A program made the translations under genes and the position numbers. Below are positions 1-8,226 of a stretch of 64,000 nt of DNA, in pieces. The DNA is from CANKJK01 sp040081715 (GTDB lineage Bacteria > Acidobacteriota > Vicinamibacteria > Vicinamibacterales > UBA2999): the NCBI GenBank assembly GCA_040081715.1, contig JBEBFY010000002.1, forward strand, positions 186,001-250,000, read 5' to 3'. How positions within the stretch are numbered: the first letter of the stretch is position 1; every line of letters begins with the position of its first letter. The notes under the pieces are model-generated. The model had not been told where the DNA came from. It saw only the letters and a list, made by a program, of their open reading frames with translations, and made no database searches.

Positions 1-651
1 GAGCTGGCCGCGCACGAGCTGCGCCTGGTGCTGCACAACCTTCCCGCGGGTGACTGGGCGGCAGGGGAGCGGGGCATCGGCTGCCATCCGGATCGGGTGG
101 ACGAGTTCCAGACCGGCGTCGAGCAGGCACTGGCCTATGCGAAAGCCCTGGACTGCCCTGCGCTCAACTGCCTCGCGGGGATCCTGCCGGCCGGTGTCAC
201 GGACATTGCGGCCCGGACAACCCTCGTGGCCAACCTGGCCTTCGCCGCGAAGGCGACGGCGGCGGTGGGCAGAACGCTCCTCGTGGAGCCCCTCAATGGC
301 CACGACGTGCCCGGCTTCTTCCTGCGCCGGACGGAGGACGCAGCGGCCGTGATCCAGGAGGTGGGCGAGCCCAACCTCAGGCTCCAGCTCGACCTCTATC
401 ACGCGGCCCGGGAGGGTGAGGACCCGGTGGCGACCATCGACCGGTTCGGGGCGTTGATCGGGCACGTGCAGATCGCGGACGAGCCAGGGCGGCACGAGCC
501 TGGCACCGGGGCGCTCGATTTCCCTGCGGCGTTTGCGGCACTCGACCGTGCCGGGTACGCTGGCTGGGTGGGGTGCGAATACAATCCACGTGGCGCCACG
601 GTCGAAGGACTCGTCTGGCGGACGCCGTATCTGACTGGACGGAGGACATGA
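1..651 (+). CDS. hyi: Hydroxypyruvate isomerase, 5' end outside the window
   Basis: TIM-barrel sugar isomerase of the Hyi/xylose-isomerase-like family, interconverting hydroxypyruvate and tartronate semialdehyde in glyoxylate metabolism. The frame is open from base 1 and 216 codons are visible; the family is about 260 residues, so roughly 45 N-terminal residues lie upstream. Visible family features are the segment LHNLPAGDWAAGERG, the first metal/catalytic Glu in LLVEPLN, and the second Glu in GCEYNPRG near the C-terminus. The TGA stop overlaps the ATGATG start region of the next gene, so the two are probably cotranscribed. The exact substrate cannot be fixed from sequence; other sugar isomerases share this fold. 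Confidence 0.85.
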   Translation, partial: ELAAHELRLVLHNLPAGDWAAGERGIGCHPDRVDEFQTGVEQALAYAKALDCPALNCLAGILPAGVTDIAARTTLVANLAFAAKATAAVGRTLLVEPLNGHDVPGFFLRRTEDAAAVIQEVGEPNLRLQLDLYHAAREGEDPVATIDRFGALIGHVQIADEPGRHEPGTGALDFPAAFAALDRAGYAGWVGCEYNPRGATVEGLVWRTPYLTGRRT

Positions 652-1055
652 TGCATTTCAGGCAGGCAGCCGGCGTGACCGGCATTTCAGCGGCAGTACT
701 CGCCTTGGCGCTGGTGACCGTGTCGGCGCAGGCGCCCACGGTGAAGCGCACGGTGCTACAGAAGGTGGACATTTCGGCGCCCGGCCGCGAGGCTGTCACG
801 GCGAAGGCCGAGATCCCGCCCACGGGCTCCACCGGCAAGCACACGCACTTCGGCGAGGAGATCGGTTACCTGGCCGAAGGCACGCTGACGCTCGAAGTCG
901 AGGGCGTTCCGGCCAGGACCGTCAACGCGGGTGAGGCGTTCAACATCCCGGCCGGCAAGGTGCACAACGCCACGAACAACGCTGCGGGAAGCGCCGTGGC
1001 CGTGGTGACCTACATCGTGGAGAAGGGCAAGCCCCTCACGACGCCGGTTCCCTGA
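651..1055 (+). CDS. Exported cupin-domain protein
   Basis: Small single-domain cupin of 134 residues. Residues 1 to about 27 form a signal peptide (hydrophobic segment VTGISAAVLALALVTVSAQA with an AQA cleavage site), so the protein should act in the periplasm. The cupin motif 1 is recognisable in GSTGKHTHFGEEIGYLAEG (His, His and Glu metal ligands) and motif 2 in FNIPAGKVHNATN. Two ATGs lie in tandem at 648 and 651; the GGAGG at 641-645 is 5 nt from the second and only 2 nt from the first, so 651 is preferred. It overlaps the stop of the isomerase gene. The substrate is unknown; such cupins are often metal-binding or dioxygenase-like. Confidence 0.8.
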   Translation: MHFRQAAGVTGISAAVLALALVTVSAQAPTVKRTVLQKVDISAPGREAVTAKAEIPPTGSTGKHTHFGEEIGYLAEGTLTLEVEGVPARTVNAGEAFNIPAGKVHNATNNAAGSAVAVVTYIVEKGKPLTTPVP

Positions 1056-1208
1056 GGAGCCTTCGGTCGAGCATCAGGGGCGCTTTTCCTGCGCTCCGTG
1101 GGCGCACGAGAGGTGCTCCCGGGCTTGTAAACTTCAGTCGCGCTGGAAATGCCCCCCTGGCGCTCGCCCTAGGGGTGCACGAAGGGCGCCGGGTCGTTCG
1201 CGGAGAGT

Positions 1209-2534
1209 CTAGCGGCCGTTCTCGCCCTTGGGCGGGTCCGGCCGTTTCAGCGTACGTTCTTCGCCGCGGTCCGTCGGCTGGTAGTAGCGCCGTCCCTGGA
1301 GCGACTCGGGCAGGCAGGTCATGTCCGTCACGGCTCCGGGTGCGTCGTGGGCGTACTGGTAGCCCTTGCCGTAGTCGAGCTCCTTCATCAGCGCGGTCGG
1401 TGCATTGCGCAGGTGCAGGGGAACGGGCTCGGCCAGCATCGTGTGCGCATCGGCCGCAGCGGCTGTGTAGGCCTCGTAGACCGCGTTGCTCTTGGGCGCA
1501 TTGGCCATGTAGATCGCCGCCTGGGCGAGGGCGGTGTTGGCCTCGGGCATGCCGAGGAACTGCACGGCCTCCTTCGCGGCAATGGTGACCGTGAGCGCGC
1601 GCGGGTCGGCGTTGCCGATGTCTTCCGAGGCGAAGCGGACCAGGCGACGGGCGATGTAGAGCGGATCCTCTCCGGCCTCGATCATCCGCGCCACCCAGTA
1701 CACGGCAGCGTCCGGGTCGCTGTTGCGCATCGACTTATGCAGCGCCGAGATGATGTTGTAGTGCTCGTCGCCGTTTTTGTCGTAGAGCAGCGCACGGCGC
1801 TCGATGGTGGTGCCGAGCGACCGCAGCGTCACGTGCGCGGCTCCGGCATCGGTGCGTGGAGCCGTGGCCACCGCGAACTCGAGCAGGTTGAGCGCCGACC
1901 GGGCGTCGCCGCTGACGTGCCGCGCGATGGCAGCCAGCGCGTCGTCGTCCACCGTCGGGACGACGTCGTCGATGGCCGGGTCCGCAAGCGCGCGCTTCAG
2001 GATCGTGACGAGCGCTTCTTCAGTGAGCTGCGTGAGGACGAACACCTTCGAGCGCGAGAGCAGCGCGGCGTTGATCTCGAACGACGGGTTCTCCGTGGTG
2101 GCGCCGATGAGGATGATGTCGCCCGTTTCGACGCGCGGCAGGAAGGCGTCCTGCTGCGCCTTGTTGAAGCGGTGGATCTCGTCCACGAAGACGATGGTCC
2201 GCTGCCCGGTGCGCCGTCGCAGGTCCTGCGCCGCGGCCATCACCTCCTTGATGTCCTTGATCCCGGACAGCACCGCGGAGAAGGGGACGAAGCGGGCGCG
2301 CGTGGTGGTGGCGATCACGCGGGCCAGCGTGGTTTTGCCAGTGCCAGGCGGACCCCACAGGATGATCGACCGCAGCTTGTCGCGGAGGATGGCTTCGCGA
2401 AGAGGGCGGCCCGGGCCGAGGATGGCTTCCTGGCCGGCGATGTCGTCCAGTGTGCGCGGGCGCATGCGCTCCGCCAACGGGGTGGTGGCTGCCGTGGCAG
2501 CGGGCTCAGGCTCGTCGTCGAAGAGCGAGCTCAT
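1209..2534 (-). CDS. rarA: Replication-associated recombination ATPase RarA (MgsA)
   Basis: AAA+ ATPase related to clamp-loader subunits that acts at stalled replication forks. The 441 residues match the family length. Walker A is GPPGTGKTT at residues 61-69, Walker B with DEIH is at 118-121, and the sensor region reads LIGATTENPSFEIN. The C-terminal tetramerisation part contains the typical HYNIISALHKSMRNSDPDAA and YWVARMIEAGEDPLYIARR segments. It lies 9 nt downstream of the rRNA methyltransferase gene on the same strand and is probably cotranscribed with it. Nothing unusual is seen. Confidence 0.95.
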   Translation of the reverse strand: MSSLFDDEPEPAATAATTPLAERMRPRTLDDIAGQEAILGPGRPLREAILRDKLRSIILWGPPGTGKTTLARVIATTTRARFVPFSAVLSGIKDIKEVMAAAQDLRRRTGQRTIVFVDEIHRFNKAQQDAFLPRVETGDIILIGATTENPSFEINAALLSRSKVFVLTQLTEEALVTILKRALADPAIDDVVPTVDDDALAAIARHVSGDARSALNLLEFAVATAPRTDAGAAHVTLRSLGTTIERRALLYDKNGDEHYNIISALHKSMRNSDPDAAVYWVARMIEAGEDPLYIARRLVRFASEDIGNADPRALTVTIAAKEAVQFLGMPEANTALAQAAIYMANAPKSNAVYEAYTAAAADAHTMLAEPVPLHLRNAPTALMKELDYGKGYQYAHDAPGAVTDMTCLPESLQGRRYYQPTDRGEERTLKRPDPPKGENGR

Positions 2535-2543
2535 TCCCGGCCC

Positions 2544-3347
2544 TCACCTGGGTGCTGCGCGCTGCTGGCGGGCCGCGTACAGAAGCAAGGCGCCCGCCAC
2601 GCTGACATTGAGCGACTCGACGGGTTCGGCCATCGCGATGGTGACGGAGGCGTCGCTCGTCTCGACCACCGCGTGGGGGAGTCCTGGGCCCTCGCCGCCA
2701 AGGAGCAGGAGCGTCGGCCGCGTCCAGTCGATGGCGTCTGGCGCCTGGCCCCCGCGGGGTACGGCCGCGACTATCTGCAGATGCGCGGCCCTGGCTTCAC
2801 CCATCAGCTCGAAGGTGTCGACCGCGATGGCTACCGGAAGGCGCAACGCGCTCCCCATGCTGCCGCGCAGCGCCTTCCACGAGAGTGGCGTAGCCGAGAG
2901 CCCCGAGGCGATGACGCCGGTGGCCGAGGCCGCCTCCGCCGAGCGCACCAGCGCGCCGAGGTTGCCCGGATCCTGCACATCCGCGGCGGCGAGCACCAGC
3001 GCCATCGGTGCGCGAAGCAGGGCGTGGGGTGACGAGAGCACGCGCTCCGCAAGCGCGACGACACCAGAGGGCGAACGCACGGGGCTCATCGCGTCCATGA
3101 GCGCGGAGCTGACCGCCACGACCTCCGTGCCGGCCGCCTCGAGGCGAGCGATGAGGGCCACGAACTCGGGGTCGTCCAGTTCGGCGTCGGCGATGGCCGC
3201 CACAGGAATCGGGAGCCGTACGTCGAGGGCGGTCGCGACCAGATGCACGCCGTCAAGGAGCACCAGCGGCGATTCCGGATCGGCCGCGTCGGCCACGTCG
3301 CGGAACTGACGAATCAGCGGGTTGGAACGGCTCGAGATCGTGTGCAT
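2544..3347 (-). CDS. TrmH/SpoU-family RNA 2'-O-methyltransferase (RlmB-like)
   Basis: SPOUT-fold methyltransferase of 267 residues, probably methylating a ribose in 23S rRNA with S-adenosylmethionine. The three family motifs are visible: QDPGNLGALVRSAEA, LLLLGGEGPGLP and SLNVSVAGALLLYAARQ, the last forming the trefoil knot. The N-terminal substrate-binding domain starts HTISSRSNPLIRQFRDV. I chose the ATG at 3347 because the preceding in-frame ATG at 3374 adds a non-homologous-looking stretch. It precedes rarA in a two-gene operon and is divergent from greA, with a perfect 12-bp palindrome at 3369-3380 between them. The RlmB or TrmH subclass cannot be decided by eye. Confidence 0.85.
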   Translation of the reverse strand: MHTISSRSNPLIRQFRDVADAADPESPLVLLDGVHLVATALDVRLPIPVAAIADAELDDPEFVALIARLEAAGTEVVAVSSALMDAMSPVRSPSGVVALAERVLSSPHALLRAPMALVLAAADVQDPGNLGALVRSAEAASATGVIASGLSATPLSWKALRGSMGSALRLPVAIAVDTFELMGEARAAHLQIVAAVPRGGQAPDAIDWTRPTLLLLGGEGPGLPHAVVETSDASVTIAMAEPVESLNVSVAGALLLYAARQQRAAPR

Positions 3348-3368
3348 GGGAAGGGCCTGGCGCGAGGA

Positions 3369-3380
3369 TAGCACGTGCTA
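3369..3380. promoter_or_regulatory. Perfect 12-bp palindrome in a divergent promoter region
   Basis: The sequence TAGCACGTGCTA is its own reverse complement and sits between the divergent rRNA methyltransferase and greA starts. Weak -10-like hexamers flank it on each side (TACCAT at 3379-3384 for greA; TATCCT on the minus strand at 3370-3365). It could be an operator for a dimeric regulator or a chance palindrome. Confidence 0.3.
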
Positions 3381-3399
3381 CCATGACCGTCGTTCCCCT

Positions 3400-3870
3400 A
3401 TGAAAGAAAGAATTCTCAAACGATTTCACGACGAGATCAACACGCTCGAACGGGAGATGCACGTCGAGCTGCCGAAGGAGATTCAGCGGGCGCGTGAACT
3501 CGGCGACCTGCGCGAAAACGCTGAGTACAAGGCGGCGAAGGATCGGCAGAACATCGTCGACGCACGGCTGGCCATGCTGAAGCGGCGCGTCGCCGAGATT
3601 CAGATGGTGAACCTCGACCGCATTCCTCATGACCGGGCGGGCTTTGGATCCACGGTGCATCTCAAGGACGAAACGGGCACCACGGTGATCTTCCAGCTCG
3701 TGATGCCGGAAGAGGCCGACGCCGAGAAGGGCATGATTTCCACCTCCTCGCCGATTGGCCGGGCGATCCTCAACAAAGAGGAAGGCGACGACATCCGGGT
3801 CGTCACGCCCAACGGCAAGCGCGCCTTTGAACTCATCAAACTGATTACGATTCACGACGAAGAGTCGTGA
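3400..3870 (+). CDS. greA: Transcription elongation factor GreA
   Basis: Cleavage factor that rescues backtracked RNA polymerase through its secondary channel. The 156 residues fit GreA. The N-terminal coiled coil (residues 1 to about 75) has the tip region ARELGDLRENAEYKAAKDRQ with the acidic residues that act at the polymerase active site. The C-terminal FKBP-like domain includes STSSPIGRAILNKEEGDDI. The ATG at 3400 is the first codon that gives a normal GreA N-terminus (MKERILKRFHDEINTLE). The stop overlaps the GTG start of the patatin-like gene by 4 nt (GTGA), suggesting translational coupling. Confidence 0.93.
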   Translation: MKERILKRFHDEINTLEREMHVELPKEIQRARELGDLRENAEYKAAKDRQNIVDARLAMLKRRVAEIQMVNLDRIPHDRAGFGSTVHLKDETGTTVIFQLVMPEEADAEKGMISTSSPIGRAILNKEEGDDIRVVTPNGKRAFELIKLITIHDEES

Positions 3871-5321
3871 GCGACTACTCCCCGCGTCGCCGCACCGCGC
3901 TGGTCCTCTCCGGGACGGGTGCGCACGGGGCGTACCACGCGGGGGTGTTGAAGGCCTTCCACGAGTCCGGCGTGAAGATCGACGTGGTGGCCGGGCGCGG
4001 CGTGGGTGCCGCGGCCGCGGCCCTGGCCGCGATCGATGGCGCGGGTGGGCTGTGGGCTCCCACCGGGCCCTGGCTGCGCGAAACGGATCGCCCCGCCTAC
4101 CGCTGGCGGCTGCCGCTGCGGATTGCCGGCTGGCTCACGGTGCTGCTGGCCGGTGTGGTGGCCTTCCCGGTGCTGCTGCTGCTGGTCGCCGTGGTGGTGT
4201 ATCCCGTCGGATTTCTTCTCGAAATGCTGGGCTCGGGCGCCGGTGGGGCGCTGGTGGGTGCCTACTCCGCGTGGCTCACCTCTGCCTTTGCCGGCCCACA
4301 CCTGCCCACCTACGTTCCCAGAGCCGCGATGATCGTGGGGGCGGCCATCGTGCTGGCTCTCGGCGTGGGCACCGCCGTTGCACGCGCCGGTGCGCCAGCC
4401 CGGCGTGAGGTGCGTGGCGGCTGGTGGTGGGCACTCGCTGCCGTGCCTCTCGACGCGGCCGACATCCGCCGTGCATTCGTGGACACCTTGTGGGGACTGA
4501 TCCGCGGCGCCGCCGCAGCCGAGCGGCCCGATGCGCGGACCATCGGTAAGCGCTACGGCGAAGTACTCGCCGAAAGCCTTGGCCAGCCGGGGGTGTGTGA
4601 GCTGATGCTCGTGGTCTCCGACGTAGACGCCAGGCACGACGTCGTGGCCGCCTTTCTCAAGGATCCGCACCGAGCGCCCTTCTTTGCGGCGCGCCCCGGC
4701 ATCGAGCGCCAGGCCGAGACCGTGGACCTGGCCACGCCGGCGGGGGAGTTGCTGCCCGAGTTGCTGGCTGCCGCACTGACGCCTGCCGTCGGTGTGGAGC
4801 CGCACCTGGTCCGCTTCCCACCCACAAGCTACTGGCGCGGCGAAGTACGCCGGCTCTGCGACCGGAGCGGATCCATCGTGCGTCTCCTGGATGAACTGGC
4901 CGCTGCCGGTGTGGAGCAGGTGATCGTGGTCGGGGGGCCATCATCCACGCCACGCCCGCACGCACTGCCGACCGCCGGCCTTGGCCTGACTGACCGCATC
5001 GGCGATGCCCTGGCCCTTGATGAGGCGTCCGGACTGCGCGATGCCGTGACGACCGCGAAGAGCCGCTTCAGCGGCGTGTATCTGGTGTCCCCGGAGCACA
5101 GCGCGATCGGGCCGTTTGATGTGAACGGCGCCTACGACCGATCGTCGGACCGGCAGGAAACCATCGCCGAACTCCTGACCCGGGGCTACGAGGATGCGCA
5201 CGCGCACTTCATCGCCCCCGTGCTCGGAGCCAGCGGCGAGTATCTTCGCGTGCGGCAGGACGAGGAGCTGGGAGCGACCTATGGCGAAGGGGTTTTCGAC
5301 ACGGCTGATCCACGCGGGTGA
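3867..5321 (+). CDS. Patatin-like membrane protein lacking the catalytic serine
   Basis: The N-terminus has patatin-like phospholipase architecture: a glycine-rich oxyanion loop SGTGAHGAYHAGVLKAF (residues 15-31) and then, where patatins carry GxSxG, the sequence GRGVG at residues 43-47. Gly45 thus replaces the nucleophilic serine, so ordinary lipase chemistry looks impossible. Long hydrophobic stretches at about residues 87-135 and 153-172 suggest membrane anchoring. The total of 484 residues exceeds a minimal patatin domain. It begins at GTG, overlapping greA by 4 nt, and its 3' end overlaps the next gene by 41 nt. It is probably a patatin-fold pseudoenzyme; the function is unknown. Confidence 0.65.
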   Translation: MSDYSPRRRTALVLSGTGAHGAYHAGVLKAFHESGVKIDVVAGRGVGAAAAALAAIDGAGGLWAPTGPWLRETDRPAYRWRLPLRIAGWLTVLLAGVVAFPVLLLLVAVVVYPVGFLLEMLGSGAGGALVGAYSAWLTSAFAGPHLPTYVPRAAMIVGAAIVLALGVGTAVARAGAPARREVRGGWWWALAAVPLDAADIRRAFVDTLWGLIRGAAAAERPDARTIGKRYGEVLAESLGQPGVCELMLVVSDVDARHDVVAAFLKDPHRAPFFAARPGIERQAETVDLATPAGELLPELLAAALTPAVGVEPHLVRFPPTSYWRGEVRRLCDRSGSIVRLLDELAAAGVEQVIVVGGPSSTPRPHALPTAGLGLTDRIGDALALDEASGLRDAVTTAKSRFSGVYLVSPEHSAIGPFDVNGAYDRSSDRQETIAELLTRGYEDAHAHFIAPVLGASGEYLRVRQDEELGATYGEGVFDTADPRG

Positions 5322-6435
5322 GGGCGGCGCACGGTCGCTGACCACACCCATCTACGAAACCACGACGTTTACCTTCGAGAGCGCAGCCGAGCTGCAGCGC
5401 TATCAGGCCGGGGGCGGCGGGTTTCTCTACTCCCGCTATGAGAACCCCACCGTCGTGGCGCTGGAGGAAAAGCTCGCCGCCGCCGATGGCGCGGAGGCAT
5501 CGCTGGCCTTCGGCTCCGGCATGGCCGCCACAGCCACGCTGCTGATGGCCCTGACCTCGCCCGGTGACGAGGTCGTGTGCGCCGCGGCCATCTACGGCGG
5601 CACGCTCCACATCCTGACGGATCTCCTGGCCCGCTTCGGCGTGACCGCGCGGTTCGTGACGGTGGAGGACCTGGCCAACCTTTCGAGCGTCTTCAGCCCG
5701 CGCACAAAGATGCTCTGGTTCGAGACCCCCTCCAACCCCACACTCCGGTGTGTGGACATCGCCACCGTGGCGACGGCCTGCAAGGCCGGTGGCGTGACCA
5801 GCGTCATCGACAACACATTTGCCAGCCCCGTGAACCAGCAGCCGCTCGCGCTCGGCGTGGACCTCTCGATGCAGAGCGCCTCGAAGTACCTCAACGGCCA
5901 TAGCGACGTGACGGCTGGTGTGGTGTCTGGCTCGGCCGCAATGCTGGAGCGCATCGCCAAGACGCGACGGCTCCTCGGTGGCATCCTCGACCCGCAGCCC
6001 GCCTACGCGCTGATGCGCGGCCTCAAGACGCTGCCCGTCCGCATGGCCCAGCACAACGCGAACGCCCTCGCCGTGGCGCAAGGGCTTGAAGGCAATCCGG
6101 CCCTCGCGGCCGTGTGGCATCCAGGCTTGGAGTCCCATCCCGATCACGCCATCGCGAAGGCGCAGATGACGGGCTTCGGCGGCATGGTGTGCATCGACCT
6201 GAAGGGCGGCCAGGAAGCCGCCATCCGCGCCTACGACCGCCTGACACTCGTGAAACGCGCCGCCAGCCTTGGGGGAGTGGAGAGCCTGGTGAGCCTGCCC
6301 GTGCTGACCTCGCACTACGGCCATACCGATGCCCAGCTTGCCGAGGGCGGAGTGACAAGAGGGATGCTGCGGCTGTCGGTCGGACTGGAGGATGCCCAGG
6401 ACGTGCTGGGTGATTTGCGCCAAGCCATGGCTTGA
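5281..6435 (+). CDS. PLP-dependent Cys/Met metabolism enzyme (gamma-lyase or sulfhydrylase type)
   Basis: Fold-type I pyridoxal-phosphate enzyme of the cystathionine gamma-synthase / methionine gamma-lyase / O-acetylhomoserine sulfhydrylase family, 384 residues as expected. The PLP lysine is in QSASKYLNGHSDVTAG; ETPSNPTLRCVDI and the aromatic SRYENPTV are also family signatures. The ATG at 5281 is chosen because MAKGFSTRLIHAGEG is the usual family N-terminus and GGAG lies 7 nt upstream. It starts inside the 3' end of the patatin-like gene. The last motif SLGGVESLVSLPVLTSHYG is typical. Which sulfur substrate is used cannot be decided from motifs alone. Confidence 0.88.
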   Translation: MAKGFSTRLIHAGEGGARSLTTPIYETTTFTFESAAELQRYQAGGGGFLYSRYENPTVVALEEKLAAADGAEASLAFGSGMAATATLLMALTSPGDEVVCAAAIYGGTLHILTDLLARFGVTARFVTVEDLANLSSVFSPRTKMLWFETPSNPTLRCVDIATVATACKAGGVTSVIDNTFASPVNQQPLALGVDLSMQSASKYLNGHSDVTAGVVSGSAAMLERIAKTRRLLGGILDPQPAYALMRGLKTLPVRMAQHNANALAVAQGLEGNPALAAVWHPGLESHPDHAIAKAQMTGFGGMVCIDLKGGQEAAIRAYDRLTLVKRAASLGGVESLVSLPVLTSHYGHTDAQLAEGGVTRGMLRLSVGLEDAQDVLGDLRQAMA

Positions 6436-6688
6436 TGCCGGCGTGGATGGCGGTTGGACACCGGCGCTTCGCAGCCAGCCACTCCGCCGGCAGCCAACCA
6501 CCCGACGAAAGGCTGGCACCAATGAGGGTAACAGGCGGCGCCTGTGAGACCTACCCGTGCACCTGGACCGATGTGGTCGTGGTGGATGGCTGCGAGGCGA
6601 GGGGCCCCGCAGGTCCAAAGGTAGTTATGCCGCTACAAGTACGGCGCCGCGCTTGACATGCCAAAGATGACATGGGCAGACTGGGGAG
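6436..6688. other. Non-coding junction before the cassette-like island
   Basis: No gene with credible coding features is seen here. An imperfect inverted repeat (arms about 6452-6466 and 6485-6499, GGTTGG/CCAACC outermost) follows the PLP enzyme and may end its transcript, although no T-run follows. A TTGACA at 6653-6658 is a plausible -35 element for the toxin gene, but the matching -10 (CAGACT, 18 nt on) is poor. The left edge of the cassette island must lie in this segment. Confidence 0.4.
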
Positions 6689-6973
6689 GTGTGGGAGCTC
6701 CTTGAGCATCGGCGGCTCGACCGCCAGTTGAGCAAGGCCCCACGGGAAGTCTCGAAGCGGTACGAGAAGTGGAAGGACATCGCCCGGCTCTCGGGGCCGC
6801 CGGGGTTACGACTCATCGGGGGTCTCCACGACGAAGCCCTCTCGGGCGCGTGGAAGGGTTTCCGCTCCTCCCGACTCGGGGACCAATGGCGGGTCATCTA
6901 CCGGGCGGTGCCGTCGGACACAGCGTTCTATGTCGAGTCGATCACACCCCACGACTATCGGAGATCGAAATGA
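6689..6973 (+). CDS. RelE/HigB-family toxin (mRNA interferase)
   Basis: Type II toxin of about 94 residues with the compact RelE/ParE fold, expected to cleave mRNA on the ribosome. Recognisable features are the N-terminal helix LDRQLSKAPREVSKRYEKW, the basic segment RSSRLGDQWRVIYRA, and the C-terminal VESITPHDYRRSK. The start is uncertain: GTG at 6689 is the only early start in frame, but the GGGGAGG at 6683-6688 abuts it. A later TTG is possible. The gene overlaps the antitoxin by 4 nt (ATGA), the toxin-first order of HigBA modules. The pair is followed by an attC-like site, so it was probably captured as a mobile cassette. Confidence 0.85.
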   Translation: MWELLEHRRLDRQLSKAPREVSKRYEKWKDIARLSGPPGLRLIGGLHDEALSGAWKGFRSSRLGDQWRVIYRAVPSDTAFYVESITPHDYRRSK

Positions 6974-7284
6974 AGGGTTATCGCCGAGCCAAGAAACGCA
7001 TCACAGTGACGGTGGGCGAATCCGTCCGCATCGTGCGCGAAATGCAGGGGCTGAGCCAGAACGAGCTGGCGCAGCGCACCGGCATCTCTCAGGCCACTAT
7101 CTCGGCCATCGAGAATGACCGCGTGCGCCTCGGGGTGGAACGAGCCAAGGCCCTGGCCGCGGCGCTGCGGTGCCATCCGGGCGTACTCGTGTTTCCGGGG
7201 TGGGAGCTGCCAACTGAAGCAGTGGCACAACACGCCGCTGCAGCCGACGAGCGGCGCGTCAAGTCAGTGACCGCTCGCGGCTGA
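6970..7284 (+). CDS. Xre-family antitoxin
   Basis: Antitoxin of 104 residues with a helix-turn-helix DNA-binding domain: SVRIVREMQGLSQNEL followed by RTGISQATISAIENDR, residues about 17-50. It should neutralise the preceding RelE/HigB toxin and repress the module's promoter. It starts within the toxin stop codon (ATGA). The last 20 or so codons form the left part of an attC-like site (7225-7305), so the C-terminal tail from about residue 86 is encoded by recombination-site DNA. That is common for cassette-borne genes and may explain its non-conserved, alanine-rich tail. Confidence 0.88.
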   Translation: MKGYRRAKKRITVTVGESVRIVREMQGLSQNELAQRTGISQATISAIENDRVRLGVERAKALAAALRCHPGVLVFPGWELPTEAVAQHAAAADERRVKSVTARG

Positions 7285-7305
7285 GCGGCCGAACGAACGT
7301 TAGGC
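7225..7305 (+). repeat. attC-like recombination site after the toxin-antitoxin cassette
   Basis: This 81-bp element has the form of an integron attC. The right core GTTAGGC (7299-7305) fits GTTRRRY; the left core GCACAAC (7225-7231) is degenerate but keeps AAC. Between them, arms at 7234-7254 and about 7271-7290 pair over 19 bp, with two unpaired bases on the left arm only (G7240 and A7247), matching the extrahelical bases attC sites use for strand recognition. It shares TGCAGCCGACG with the next site. It overlaps the antitoxin 3' end, the normal place for a cassette attC. Confidence 0.75.
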
Positions 7306-7329
7306 GTCTTTCCAAGTTCGGAGAAACCA

Positions 7330-8226
7330 GTGACCAAAGGAGAAGGAGCCGAGTTCGTCCAGTGGATGCCGTTTGTGCTGGATGCGCTGCGCGAGCAGGG
7401 CGGGTCGGCTGCTCCAAGGGACGTCTACGAGGTCGTTGCGCGGCTCGCAAAGGTTCCGGACGAGAAGAGATTCGCGAAGATGGGCGGCGGCGGACTGCGC
7501 TTTCCGAATCAGGTCGCGTGGGCGCGGAAGTACCTGCATTGGGAGGGGCTCATTTCTGCGCCCAAGCGGGGTCTCTGGATGCTGACGGAATCCGGGAAGT
7601 CGCGTCGGCTATCGCAGGAGGAAGCCCGCAAGATGTTCCTGAAATGGGTTGCCATCCACGCAGAGACTCGGAGCGGAGCCAAGAAGGAACATGTTCAGCC
7701 AGAACCGGATCCCGGAGTTGAACCGGTTTCGGCGCCTGATGAGCAGTACCGAGAGGAGTTGCTCGCTGTGCTCCAGGCTGTCGCACCCGCAGAGTTCGAG
7801 AGATTTTGTGCTGACTTCCTCAGACACATCGGCATGGAACACGTCGAGGTTACCGGTGGAGCTGGCGACCGTGGAATCGATGGTTTCGGGTACCTGAGGG
7901 TTGGCCCGCTCGTCACCACAACTGTGGCGTTCCAATGCAAACGCTACAGTGGCGCCGTCAGTCCGAAGGAGGTCAGGGAATTCAGGGGTGCAATTGGAAC
8001 TCGTGCTGAGAAAGGGATCTTCTTCACCACCGGTTACTTCACGGATGCCGCTCGAGGCGCGGCTCGAGAGGACATTGCGAAGCCGATCGAGCTTGTTGAT
8101 GGAGATCGGCTTGCCGATCTGTTGGAAGAACATGAATTCGGCCTCCGGGGCACCCGGACCTACGAGGTCGATCACGAGTTTCTTTCGAACTACCGCAAGG
8201 ATCCACGGCGCAACGACGACGCCTAA
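7330..8226 (+). CDS. Mrr-like restriction endonuclease with winged-helix N-terminus
   Basis: Protein of 298 residues. Residues 1 to about 110 resemble the Mrr N-terminal winged-helix domain that reads DNA. Residues about 150-285 form a PD-(D/E)xK nuclease fold: EFERFCADFLRHIG, then GDRGIDGFG with Asp184, then AFQCKRY with Gln202 and Lys204 (the QxK variant). It is likely a type IV enzyme cutting modified foreign DNA. Start is GTG at 7330 with GGAG 6 nt upstream. Codon use is visibly more AT-rich than the neighbouring housekeeping genes, which fits acquisition. No methylase partner is nearby. Its stop codon lies within the next attC-like site. Confidence 0.85.
   Translation: MTKGEGAEFVQWMPFVLDALREQGGSAAPRDVYEVVARLAKVPDEKRFAKMGGGGLRFPNQVAWARKYLHWEGLISAPKRGLWMLTESGKSRRLSQEEARKMFLKWVAIHAETRSGAKKEHVQPEPDPGVEPVSAPDEQYREELLAVLQAVAPAEFERFCADFLRHIGMEHVEVTGGAGDRGIDGFGYLRVGPLVTTTVAFQCKRYSGAVSPKEVREFRGAIGTRAEKGIFFTTGYFTDAARGAAREDIAKPIELVDGDRLADLLEEHEFGLRGTRTYEVDHEFLSNYRKDPRRNDDA

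Noticed and set aside
1347..3309. Long plus-strand open frames opposite rarA and the rRNA methyltransferase gene
   Set aside because: Shadows of the minus-strand genes, with no motifs and arginine-rich composition typical of antisense translation.
6452..6630. A possible attC or attI at the left edge of the cassette island (GTTGGAC at 6453 and GTTATGC at 6624)
   Set aside because: The 6452-6499 hairpin has its GTT and AAC ends in the wrong order for attC, and GTTATGC at 6624 has no partner arm. No site could be supported, so the left boundary stays undefined.
6432..6656. A 74-codon open frame after the PLP enzyme
   Set aside because: It starts inside the stop region of the previous gene, has no ribosome-binding site and no recognisable protein pattern, and it crosses an inverted repeat and a candidate promoter.
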